The notes below the pieces were generated by a model. It searched no databases, was not told where the DNA came from, and worked only from the letters and a program-made list of their open reading frames with translations. Position numbers and translations under genes: made by a program. From Desulfuromonas versatilis (lineage in GTDB: Bacteria; Desulfobacterota; Desulfuromonadia; Desulfuromonadales; NIT-T3), in contig NZ_AP024355.1 of NCBI RefSeq assembly GCF_019704135.1, positions 2,226,001 to 2,290,000 of the forward strand: a DNA stretch of 64,000 nucleotides, given 5' to 3'. Shown here piece by piece: positions 56,591 to 64,000 of the stretch (position 1 is the stretch's first letter; each line of letters opens with the position of its first letter).

Positions 56591-56606
56591 TGGCACGGGC
56601 GTTGCT
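56591..56606 (+). promoter_or_regulatory. Consensus sigma-54 promoter of icmF
   Basis: TGGCACGGGCGTTGCT equals the RpoN consensus TGGCACG-N4-TTGCT at every defined position. Start near 56617, about 51 nt before icmF. Confidence 0.93.
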
Positions 56607-56667
56607 AAAACAGTGTTATTGAAAGCGCGTATCTGCCTTCTGCCGTGACCCGTGCGTAAAAGGAGAG

Positions 56668-59600
56668 ATGACGACCATGGAAACCACCCCTTACCAGGCT
56701 CGGAATTCCATCCGATTCGTAACCGCCACCAGCCTCTATGACGGGCACGACGTATCGATCAATATCATGCGGCGCCTGCTGCAGGCCTCGGGTACCGAGG
56801 TCGTCCACCTTGGTCACAACCGCTCGGCCGAGGAGATCGTTACCGCGGCCATCCAGGAGGACGTCCAGGGGATCGCGGTCAGTTCCTACCAGGGTGGGCA
56901 CATGGAATTTTTCACCTACATCCAGGATCTGCTCAGGGAGCGGGGCGGGGGGCACATCAAGGTTTTCGGCGGCGGCGGCGGAGTAATCCTCCCCCACGAG
57001 ATCGAACAGCTGCACCAGTACGGCATCTGCCGGATCTTTTCCCCGGAAGACGGGCGCAAATTGGGCCTCCAGGGGATGGTCAACACCAAGCTGCGCGAAT
57101 GCGACTTTGCCACCCCCTGCGAGTTGGAGCGGGAGCTGGAGAGGCTGCAGGAAAAGAAACATCAGGCCGCGGCCCGGCTGATCACCCTGGCCGAGCTGGG
57201 CATCGGCGGGGAGGGCCCCTGGAACAGGGAAATCCGGAACCGGCTAGCGGCCATGGCCCTCCCCGCACCGGTGGTGGGGATCACCGGCACCGGCGGTGCC
57301 GGCAAGAGCTCGCTGACCGATGAGCTGGTGCGGCGCTTTCTGCGGGATTTTCCCGAGAAGCAGGTGGCCATCCTTTCCGTCGACCCGACCCGCAAACGGA
57401 CCGGCGGAGCCCTGCTCGGGGACCGCATCCGCATGAACGCCATCGATTCGCCACGGGTATTCATGCGCTCGCTGGCAACCCGCGAGTCGCGCAGCGAACT
57501 CTCCGCCGCCATTCGCGAGGCCCTCGAGGTGCTGAGGGCAGCCCGCTTCGACCTGGTCATCGTCGAAACCAGCGGTATCGGTCAGGGTGATGCCGCCATC
57601 GTCGACGTCTGCGACGTGTCGCTGTATGTCATGACCTCCGAGTTCGGCGCCCCGACCCAGTTGGAGAAGATCGACATGCTCGACTTCGCCGACCTGGTCT
57701 CCTTGAACAAGATGGAGAAAAATGGCGCCGAGGATGCGCTGCTGAACGTGCGCAAGCAGGTGCGGCGCAACCGCAATTTGTTCGACGCCCCGGACAGCGC
57801 GATCCCGGTCTTCGGTACCATCGCCAGCCAGTTCAACGATCCCGGCACCAATGTGCTGTACGGTGCGCTGATCGCGACCATCAACCGGAAAACCGGCGCC
57901 GACTGGCAGTCCTCCCTAAAAGTTCGCGAAACCGAGAGCCGCCGCAGCCATATCATTCCGCCGGGGAGAGTCGGCTACCTGGCGGAAATTACCCGCACGG
58001 TAAGGAGCTACCGCGACCTGGTCGAGCAGCAGGCGACCCTTGCCCGCGAGCTGTTTATGTTGCAGGGAGCGCGGCAGATCCTGGCCGGGCGGGGGGCGGC
58101 GGCAGAGGAGTGGGATCAAGCCGTCGCCGAGCGCGAAGCCGCCCTCGAGGCCGAGACCCGGGGCATCATCGCCGAGTGGCCCGAACTCAAGGCGGCCTAT
58201 CGACAACCGCAGATGGTGACCAGGATCCGCGACAAGGAACTGCGCACCGAACTGTACACCACCACCCTCTCCGGCAGCCGCATCCCGAGGGTCAGCCTTC
58301 CCGATTTCGTCGACTGGGGCGAGATCGTCAAGTGGTCGCTGAAAGAGAACGTGCCGGGGCGTTTTCCTTTCACCGCGGGGCTGTTTCCCTTCCGCCGCAC
58401 CAGCGAGGACCCGAAGCGCCAGTTCGCCGGCGAGGGAACCCCGGAGCGCACCAATCGCCGCTTCCACTACCTGACCAGGCACGACCCGGCCAAGCGCCTC
58501 TCCACCGCCTTCGACAGCGTGACCCTCTATGGCGAGGATCCCGACCATCGCCCCGACATCTACGGCAAGGTCGGCGAAAGCGGCGTCTCGATCTGCACCC
58601 AGGTCGACATGAACAAGCTGTTCGCCGGCTTCGACCTCTGCGACCCGATGACCAGCGTCTCGATGACCGTCAACGGCCCGGCGCCGATCCTGCTCGCCAT
58701 GTTCTTCAACACCGCCGTCGAGCAGCAGCTCGAGCGCTTCCGCCTTGACAAGGGGCGCGATCCTGGGCAAGACGAATTCGCCGAGCTGCGCGCCTGCACC
58801 CTGCAGACCGTGCGCGGCACGGTCCAGGCCGACATCCTCAAGGAGGACCAGGGGCAGAACACCTGCATCTTCTCCACCGAGTTCGCGCTGAAGATGATGG
58901 GCGACATCCAGCAGTATTTCATCGAAAACGGCATCCGCAACTATTACTCGGTCTCGATCAGCGGCTACCACATCGCCGAGGCCGGCGCCAACCCCATCTC
59001 GCAGCTGGCCTTCACCCTGGCCAACGGCTTCACCTACGTGGAGTATTACCTCTCGCGGGGGATGCACATCGACGATTTCGCCCCCAATCTCTCCTTCTTT
59101 TTCAGCAACGGGCTCGACGCCGAGTACACCGTGCTCGGTAGGGTGGCGCGGCGCATCTGGTCGGTGGTGCTGCGCAACAAATACGGGGCCAACGCTCGCA
59201 GCCAGATGCTCAAGTACCACATCCAGACCTCGGGGCGTTCGCTGCACGCCCAGGAGATGGATTTCAACGACATCCGCACCACCCTGCAGGCGCTCATGGC
59301 CGTCTACGACAACTGCAACTCGCTGCATACCAACGCCTATGACGAGGCGGTAACCACCCCCACCGAGGAGTCGGTGCGCCGCGCCATGGCCATCCAGTTG
59401 ATCATCAACCGCGAGTTGGGGCTGAACAAGAACGAGAACCCGCTGCAGGGGAGCTTCATCATCGAGGAGCTCACCGACCTGGTGGAGGAGGCGGTGCTCG
59501 CCGAGTTCGACCGGATCAACGAGCGCGGCGGGGTGCTCGGCGCCATGGAGACCATGTACCAGCGCAGCAGGATCCAGGAAGAGTCGATGCTCTACGAGCA

Positions 59601-59919
59601 CAAGAAGCATTCGGGCGAGCTGCCGATCACTGGCGTCAACTGCTTTCTCAACCCGAAAGTGGAGGAGGAGGGGTACAGGATCCCCGAGCAGCTGGCCCGC
59701 TCCACCCGTGAGGAGAAGGAGCAGCAGATCGCCAACCTGCACGCCTTCCAGGAGGCCCATCGCGAGAAGGCGGACCAGGGGCTGCGGCGCCTGCAGGAGG
59801 TCGCCGAGAGCGGCGGCAACATCTTTGCCGAGCTGATGGAGACCGTCAAGGTCGCCTCGTTGGGCCAGATCAGCCGCGCGCTGTACCAGGTCGGCGGGCA
59901 GTACCGGCGCAATATGTGA
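56668..59919 (+). CDS. icmF: Fused isobutyryl-CoA mutase IcmF
   Basis: 1083 residues. Order: B12-binding domain with [11 protein letters not shown] (His27 the cobalt ligand), MeaB-like G-protein chaperone domain with [12 protein letters not shown] (204-215), then the substrate-binding mutase barrel ([53 protein letters not shown]). It interconverts isobutyryl-CoA and n-butyryl-CoA using adenosylcobalamin; family members also act weakly on isovaleryl-CoA/pivalyl-CoA. AGGAG lies close to ATG 56668; ATG 56677 is an alternative. Probably transcribed with the OYE-like gene. Confidence 0.96.
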   Translation: MTTMETTPYQARNSIRFVTATSLYDGHDVSINIMRRLLQASGTEVVHLGHNRSAEEIVTAAIQEDVQGIAVSSYQGGHMEFFTYIQDLLRERGGGHIKVFGGGGGVILPHEIEQLHQYGICRIFSPEDGRKLGLQGMVNTKLRECDFATPCELERELERLQEKKHQAAARLITLAELGIGGEGPWNREIRNRLAAMALPAPVVGITGTGGAGKSSLTDELVRRFLRDFPEKQVAILSVDPTRKRTGGALLGDRIRMNAIDSPRVFMRSLATRESRSELSAAIREALEVLRAARFDLVIVETSGIGQGDAAIVDVCDVSLYVMTSEFGAPTQLEKIDMLDFADLVSLNKMEKNGAEDALLNVRKQVRRNRNLFDAPDSAIPVFGTIASQFNDPGTNVLYGALIATINRKTGADWQSSLKVRETESRRSHIIPPGRVGYLAEITRTVRSYRDLVEQQATLARELFMLQGARQILAGRGAAAEEWDQAVAEREAALEAETRGIIAEWPELKAAYRQPQMVTRIRDKELRTELYTTTLSGSRIPRVSLPDFVDWGEIVKWSLKENVPGRFPFTAGLFPFRRTSEDPKRQFAGEGTPERTNRRFHYLTRHDPAKRLSTAFDSVTLYGEDPDHRPDIYGKVGESGVSICTQVDMNKLFAGFDLCDPMTSVSMTVNGPAPILLAMFFNTAVEQQLERFRLDKGRDPGQDEFAELRACTLQTVRGTVQADILKEDQGQNTCIFSTEFALKMMGDIQQYFIENGIRNYYSVSISGYHIAEAGANPISQLAFTLANGFTYVEYYLSRGMHIDDFAPNLSFFFSNGLDAEYTVLGRVARRIWSVVLRNKYGANARSQMLKYHIQTSGRSLHAQEMDFNDIRTTLQALMAVYDNCNSLHTNAYDEAVTTPTEESVRRAMAIQLIINRELGLNKNENPLQGSFIIEELTDLVEEAVLAEFDRINERGGVLGAMETMYQRSRIQEESMLYEHKKHSGELPITGVNCFLNPKVEEEGYRIPEQLARSTREEKEQQIANLHAFQEAHREKADQGLRRLQEVAESGGNIFAELMETVKVASLGQISRALYQVGGQYRRNM

Positions 59920-59969
59920 ATTGAACCAGGAGACGGTAGCGGGAATCTTCAGTCCAGCGGAGGCGTCAA

Positions 59970-61085
59970 ATGGAAAAGGGCGGGTGGTGGCTGTTCGAGG
60001 AAACACAGATAAACGGGATGGAACTGAAAAACAGGTTGATCCGCTCCGCGACCTGGGAGGGAATGGCCGACTCCGACGGTTGCCCCACACCCGGGCTGAT
60101 AGAGCTGTACCGGGACTTGGCCGCAGGCGGAGTCGGCCTGATCGTCAGCGGCTTCGCCTATGTTTGTACGGAAGGGAAGCCGCTTCCCGGCGCCATGGGT
60201 GCGCATCGCGACGACTTCGCAACCGCCCACCGCAACCTTGTGCAGGCGGTTCATGCAAAGGGGGGCAAGGTTTGCCTGCAACTGGGGCACGCCGGCGGTC
60301 AGACCCGCAGCAAGCTGCTGGGCGGGATGCCCCTGGCGCCTTCTGCAATAAAAGCCGCCCAATACGGAGACGAACCACCTCGGGAACTGACCTTGGGGGA
60401 AATCGCCAAGATCGTCGACGCATTCGCCGCCTCCGCCAGGCGTGCCCGCCGCTGGGGGTACGATGCGGTGCAGATCCACGCCGCGCACGGCTACCTGGTC
60501 AATCAGTTCCTGTCGCCCCTGACCAACCGTCGCCGGGACGGGTACGGCGGCAGCATGACCAGGCGTTTCCGGTTTTTGCTGGACATCTATGATGCGATCC
60601 GTGGCGAAGTTGGTCCCGATTACCCCGTTACCCTGAAGCTGAACGCCAGTGACAACCTCGAGGGAGGATTCGCCCTGGAGGAGGCGTTGATCCTGGCCAA
60701 GGAGCTCAGCGCCAAGGGGCTCGATCTCATCGAGGTGAGCGCCGGGACTCGGGCCTCGGGGGCAGACGGGCCGGTGCGCATGGGGATTAATCACCCCAAC
60801 AAGGAGGCCTATAACCTGGTCCTGGCCAGGGCCGTGAAAAAGGCGGTCGCCTGTCCCGTGGCCCTGGTCGGCGGGATTCGCAGCCTCTGGACGGCTCGCA
60901 CCCTGCTGCGGCGCGACCACATCGATTTTGTTTCCCTGGCGCGCCCTCTGGTGTGCGAGCCCAACCTGCCGGAGCGCTGGCGGCTTCCCGGGGAGCACTC
61001 CCTGTCGCGCTGCGTATCCTGCAACGGGTGCTTTAAAGCCGCTCTGCAAGGAAAACTAAGATGCGTGGCGGCCAGGGCAGTTTGA
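59970..61085 (+). CDS. Old-Yellow-Enzyme-like NADH:flavin oxidoreductase
   Basis: 371 residues: FMN barrel with NRLIRSATWEGMAD, QLGHAGGQTRS, the active-site HAAHGYLVNQFLSPLTNRR, and VGGIRSLWTA. The C-terminus CVSCNGCFKA..LRC resembles the 4Fe-4S Cys set of 2,4-dienoyl-CoA reductases, though the second half of that enzyme is absent. Located 50 nt after icmF, so it may reduce an enoyl-CoA or other enone of the same pathway (inference). Confidence 0.88.
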   Translation: MEKGGWWLFEETQINGMELKNRLIRSATWEGMADSDGCPTPGLIELYRDLAAGGVGLIVSGFAYVCTEGKPLPGAMGAHRDDFATAHRNLVQAVHAKGGKVCLQLGHAGGQTRSKLLGGMPLAPSAIKAAQYGDEPPRELTLGEIAKIVDAFAASARRARRWGYDAVQIHAAHGYLVNQFLSPLTNRRRDGYGGSMTRRFRFLLDIYDAIRGEVGPDYPVTLKLNASDNLEGGFALEEALILAKELSAKGLDLIEVSAGTRASGADGPVRMGINHPNKEAYNLVLARAVKKAVACPVALVGGIRSLWTARTLLRRDHIDFVSLARPLVCEPNLPERWRLPGEHSLSRCVSCNGCFKAALQGKLRCVAARAV

Positions 61086-61167
61086 GAAGGCCGATAAAAA
61101 ACGAATCTTTCAACATGAAAAATTTTATGGATAGATTCGATTCCTGGCGGTGGTGATCGTCGTGCTC

Positions 61168-61557
61168 TCAGGGCACCAGATCGCCGCCAATCAACGCGAG
61201 CGACTTTTTCACCTCGAAATAGACAATGAACTTCCGCCCCTTGGCCAGGTCCTCCGCGTCTGTCAGCCATGCCCGGGTCATCTGCTGGATCAGTTGAGGA
61301 TCCTGGTCCTCGCGGATCTTTCTCAAAAACAGCCGAATCCCCTGGTAACCAGGCGCATTCTCCAGAAACAGATAAACGGCATGGGGGTTTTCCTGAAGGT
61401 TCTTGTGAGTCAGGCGTTCCCGCATGATCAGGGCGACAGAGCCGTCTTCCATGACCTGGGGGCGGTTATAAATGGCAGCATCCACGATCCCCCGACTGTC
61501 GGCTGTGGCGAGAACACCCGTTCCGGGATGGGTTTCGAAATAGTTCTTCAGATCCAT
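61168..61557 (-). CDS. Pyridoxamine-5'-phosphate-oxidase-fold protein
   Basis: 129 residues with the split-barrel flavin-binding pattern: GVLATADSRGIVDAAIYNRP, LIMRERLTHKNLQENPHAVYLF and GRKFIVYFEVKK. It probably binds FMN or F420-like cofactor. It lies 18 nt after the B12-domain regulator gene and is likely co-transcribed. Exact reaction unknown. Confidence 0.82.
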   Translation of the reverse strand: MDLKNYFETHPGTGVLATADSRGIVDAAIYNRPQVMEDGSVALIMRERLTHKNLQENPHAVYLFLENAPGYQGIRLFLRKIREDQDPQLIQQMTRAWLTDAEDLAKGRKFIVYFEVKKSLALIGGDLVP

Positions 61558-61575
61558 AAGGTTTCCTTGCTGAAT

Positions 61576-62454
61576 TCACTTGTTTTGGATGAATCCGGGG
61601 AAACATTGTCGGCAAATATCCGGGATTTTCTTCAGGTCGTTGCAGATCCACAGGTTTTGCATCCGGACACCCCGGTGCACCGCTTGTCCCCCCGCAATCA
61701 GTTTGATGTTCCGATCCAGGGTGTTTCTCAGGGTTGCCAGGTCCTGCTTGGCCTGGCGGGATGGATAATGGACGCTGAAAGAGACCGCAACGGCATCCAC
61801 TTGCAGATCAGCCGCCAGGAGGGACACTTCGGACAGGGGCAACTCCTCGTTCAACCATATGCATCTGATTCCCAGGGAGTGAAAGATCGCCGCAGCCATC
61901 AGAAGGCCAAGTTTATGCCTTTCACCAGAAAGGGTCAGAAAAAGTACTTTTTCGCAGCAACGGCCGTCCAAATCCTCGTCTAATTTTTTTTTCAGCAGTT
62001 TGTCCAGGCAATCCGAAATGAAATGCTCCCTGGCGATATTGATGCGCCCCTCGGACCAACAGCGATCGAGGATTCGGATAGCGGGAACTCCCACGGTTTC
62101 AATAAACCTCAGAACCCCTAAACGCCGTAAATTCTCTCGAAGCTCTCCCTCTACCCTGTCCCGATCTCCCATCTCCAGCAACGGCTTCAAAGCCATATCG
62201 GCTATTGGTGCTTCGTCCAATAGTTGCTCCAGCAACTGGATTCTTTCTCCCGGGTTCAACGAAAAAATTTTTCCAGGCCTTTGACCAAGGTCCTGGAGTT
62301 TTTTCACCAGACGGAGCTCCTCTACCTGTTTGAGGGAATAACACCGGTGACCACGCCGGTCTCGACCGGGCCTGGGGAAGCCGTAGCGCCTCTCCCAAAT
62401 ACGCAGAGTATCGATGCCGATGCTGACCTCTTTGCTCAGTTGAAGAATATTCAT
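61576..62454 (-). CDS. MerR-type regulator with B12-binding domain (CarH/LitR-like)
   Basis: 292 residues from ATG 62454. An N-terminal MerR helix-turn-helix (NILQLSKEVSIGIDTLRIWERRYG) is followed by a helical cap with the W-x9-EH motif (CWSEGRINIAREHF) and a cobalamin domain with ExHxxG (GERHKLG). These are the marks of CarH-type photoreceptors, which use adenosylcobalamin to repress DNA in the dark. The neighbours are a divergent membrane protein and a flavoprotein. Light sensing is inferred from motifs only. Confidence 0.88.
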   Translation of the reverse strand: MNILQLSKEVSIGIDTLRIWERRYGFPRPGRDRRGHRCYSLKQVEELRLVKKLQDLGQRPGKIFSLNPGERIQLLEQLLDEAPIADMALKPLLEMGDRDRVEGELRENLRRLGVLRFIETVGVPAIRILDRCWSEGRINIAREHFISDCLDKLLKKKLDEDLDGRCCEKVLFLTLSGERHKLGLLMAAAIFHSLGIRCIWLNEELPLSEVSLLAADLQVDAVAVSFSVHYPSRQAKQDLATLRNTLDRNIKLIAGGQAVHRGVRMQNLWICNDLKKIPDICRQCFPGFIQNK

Positions 62455-62486
62455 TCCCTGTCCTAGACAAAAACAGATTTGTTTGA

Positions 62487-62514
62487 ATAATATATAAAAA
62501 AGATAAATTTTCAA
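62487..62514 (-). promoter_or_regulatory. Promoter of the MerR/B12 regulator
   Basis: Minus strand TTGAAA (62514-62509), 16-nt spacer, TATTAT (62492-62487). The transcribed leader begins with a dyad-like AAACAAATCTGTTT, a possible autoregulatory operator. Confidence 0.6.
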
Positions 62515-62718
62515 GGGTCTTCTCCCCACCGGCGCAACGGAAGGTGCATCGATACCAGGTAACAGGCGGCAATCGGCCCCGAGAGGGAGGTGGCTCAGGA
62601 TTTCCAGCTGTCAGGAATATTGTGCCCATGGGAAAACATCGACGAAGGGTTATCCCTGCGGCTCGGCCGATACTTAATTTTGCTCTGGTTGCGGAAAGTA
62701 AATACTTGGAGAAACACC

Positions 62719-63123
62719 ATGGGGATTTACTATTTGAAGTTGTACCTGATGACCATTCCGCTGTTTTTTGCCATAGACCTGTTCTGGCTTGGCGTTGTGG
62801 CCAGAAGTTTCTACCAGGAAAAGCTCGCCCACCTGCTCAGCCCGACGGTCCATTGGCCTGCGGCTATGGTTTTTTACCTCATCTACATTGCCGGAATCAT
62901 CCTCTTTGCCGTCAAGCCGGCGATCGAAAGCGGATCTTTGGGCCGTGCCGCCATTTGGGGAGGGTTGTTTGGATTTTTTACTTACGCTACCTACGACCTG
63001 ACCAACCTGGCGACCCTGAAGGACTGGCCCATCCAGGTCGTGGTGGTCGATATCGCCTGGGGAACGGTTCTGTGTACCCTTGTCGCGGTGGGCAGTTATC
63101 TGATCGGGCGCTGGCTCGCCTAG
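62719..63123 (+). CDS. DUF2177-family membrane protein
   Basis: 134 residues with four membrane helices, start ATG 62719 after GGAG. Family features: PLFFAIDLFWLGVVARSFYQ, GGLFGFFTYATYDLTNLATL and DIAWGTVLCTLVA. Function unknown. It is divergent from the CarH-like regulator, an arrangement that suggests control by it. Confidence 0.88.
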   Translation: MGIYYLKLYLMTIPLFFAIDLFWLGVVARSFYQEKLAHLLSPTVHWPAAMVFYLIYIAGIILFAVKPAIESGSLGRAAIWGGLFGFFTYATYDLTNLATLKDWPIQVVVVDIAWGTVLCTLVAVGSYLIGRWLA

Positions 63124-63312
63124 GGCGGCGCGCAGGAGACCACCCTGGAACAGGTCCTTGAGGACAACGGTCAGGCCCGGGTCGTTTTTTTCGGGGCGCT
63201 GCACAACCAGGCGGATCATCATCAGGGCCCCCTGCACTAAAAAGGGGCCGAACGGGGTGCGAAAGTCAATGCACGGGCCTACTGGGTCGTGTGTCGAAAC
63301 GGGGAGATAGTG

Positions 63313-64000
63313 ATGCAAAAAATCGTGGTTGTTGGCGGTGGCTATGCCGGGATGGCCTGCCTGATCGAACTGGCCAAAAAAGGCCGAAGGCATGAACTGC
63401 ACCTGGTGGATGCCGAGCCGGGGCACTGCAAAGTCACCCATCTGCACAAGACCTTCACCACCCCGGTGGAAGGGTACACCGTTCCCTTTGCCCAACTGGC
63501 CGAGAAATTTGGTTTCCGTTTCCATCATCAGCGGGTCTCTTTTGCCGCAGATGAACTGCCACGCCTGGAAAATGCCAGGGCCCTTCCTCTGCCTCAGGGT
63601 ACCTTGGATTTTGACCAGCTGGTAATCAGTACCGGCGCCTCGGCTATCCCCCTCCGCAACGGGGAAAAGCAAGGTTTCGGCCTTGGGGACCTGAGGCGGG
63701 GCAGGGGAGTCGAGGTTTTCAACCGGCTGCTGGAACGCTCCGAAGAAGAACCGGCCCAAATCACCCTGGTGGGTGGCGGTGCGACCGGGATCCAGATACT
63801 TTTCGAATTGAAAGAGCAACTGAGAAGAAAACGAATCCCTCATAACCTCAGGCTGGTCGATCTTAACGAGCGTCTGGTGCCCGATCAGCCCGAAGGCTTT
63901 CATCGTTACATCGGTAAAAAATTGCAGCGGGAGGAGATTGAATACTACCCGGAGACCCGCTATCTCGATCACGCTGAGCAAGCGATCCGGGTCGAGGACC
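63313..64000 (+). CDS. NDH-2-like FAD/NAD(P) oxidoreductase, N-terminal part
   Basis: The gene runs off the window; 229 residues are visible. FAD motif VVVGGGYAGMACLIEL at the start, a STGASAIPL segment, then the NAD motif TLVGGGATGIQILFELKEQL. These match type II NADH dehydrogenases and sulfide:quinone reductase relatives. No redox Cys pair is visible in this part. The 190-nt gap before it holds no convincing gene. Confidence 0.82.
   Translation, partial: MQKIVVVGGGYAGMACLIELAKKGRRHELHLVDAEPGHCKVTHLHKTFTTPVEGYTVPFAQLAEKFGFRFHHQRVSFAADELPRLENARALPLPQGTLDFDQLVISTGASAIPLRNGEKQGFGLGDLRRGRGVEVFNRLLERSEEEPAQITLVGGGATGIQILFELKEQLRRKRIPHNLRLVDLNERLVPDQPEGFHRYIGKKLQREEIEYYPETRYLDHAEQAIRVED

Noticed and set aside
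57916-60090. Open frame of 724 codons on the minus strand
   Set aside because: Complement of icmF; no recognisable protein features.
62674-63981. Long minus-strand frame over DUF2177 and the NDH-2-like gene
   Set aside because: Both plus-strand genes have strong family motifs. The short part over 63124-63312 looked somewhat protein-like but has no start, ribosome site or recognised family.

Overview
The window is about 64 kb of GC-rich bacterial chromosome that reads like a Desulfuromonadales/Geobacter-type anaerobe. This is inferred from gene content: a membrane FeS ETF:menaquinone oxidoreductase next to etfBA, fused isobutyryl-CoA mutase IcmF, an AmmeMemoRadiSam B gene, abundant sigma-54 promoters and small interspersed intergenic repeats. 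No 16S or other direct taxonomic marker is present. I see no prophage, CRISPR array or intact insertion sequence.

Left part (1-28.3 kb). The hemD tail and a short-chain dehydrogenase are followed by a minus-strand heavy-metal RND efflux operon: small secreted protein, TolC-like channel, Cys/His-rich periplasmic protein, adaptor, permease. Next come a decayed DNA polymerase X gene, a CoA-disulfide-reductase-like flavoprotein, a transposase scrap, and a glycerate-use cluster (GntR/FCD regulator, GntP permease, TPR protein, glycerate 2-kinase, pyruvate kinase). Two near-identical palindromes sit at the regulator and permease promoters. Then follow UPF0045, a YajD-type HNH protein, tRNA-Cys, a TSUP exporter, a MEMO-family protein, gltX, an ADP/ATP-translocase-family transporter, two class-A-beta-lactamase-like serine hydrolases, and an exported dikinase whose domain order resembles glucan water dikinase.

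Right-centre part (28.3-61 kb). This is one coherent acyl-CoA module in four transcription units: (1) a liu leucine-degradation operon; (2) a beta-oxidation and electron-transfer operon (ETF:menaquinone oxidoreductase, etfB, etfA, hydroxyacyl-CoA dehydrogenase, enoyl-CoA hydratase, two acyl-CoA dehydrogenases, a DUF6125-like protein); (3) a Liv/HAAT ABC transporter operon with an embedded acyl-CoA ligase; (4) icmF plus an Old-Yellow-Enzyme-like reductase. Each starts with a sequence having exact sigma-54 -24/-12 spacing, 49-65 nt upstream (estimated) of the first start codon. A PAS-containing sigma-54 activator with a variant GAFTDA loop lies between units 3 and 4. Proposed logic: acids are imported and activated, isobutyryl-CoA is isomerised to butyryl-CoA by IcmF, leucine and butyryl skeletons are oxidised, and electrons pass through ETF to menaquinone, all under one activator.

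Right end (61-64 kb). A PNPOx-fold protein, a MerR/B12-domain (CarH/LitR-like) regulator, a divergent DUF2177 membrane protein and the start of an NDH-2-like flavoprotein form a possible light- or B12-responsive group.

Most gaps in the 37.9-49.2 kb operons contain a different inverted repeat. In three cases the stop codon of the preceding gene lies inside the repeat.
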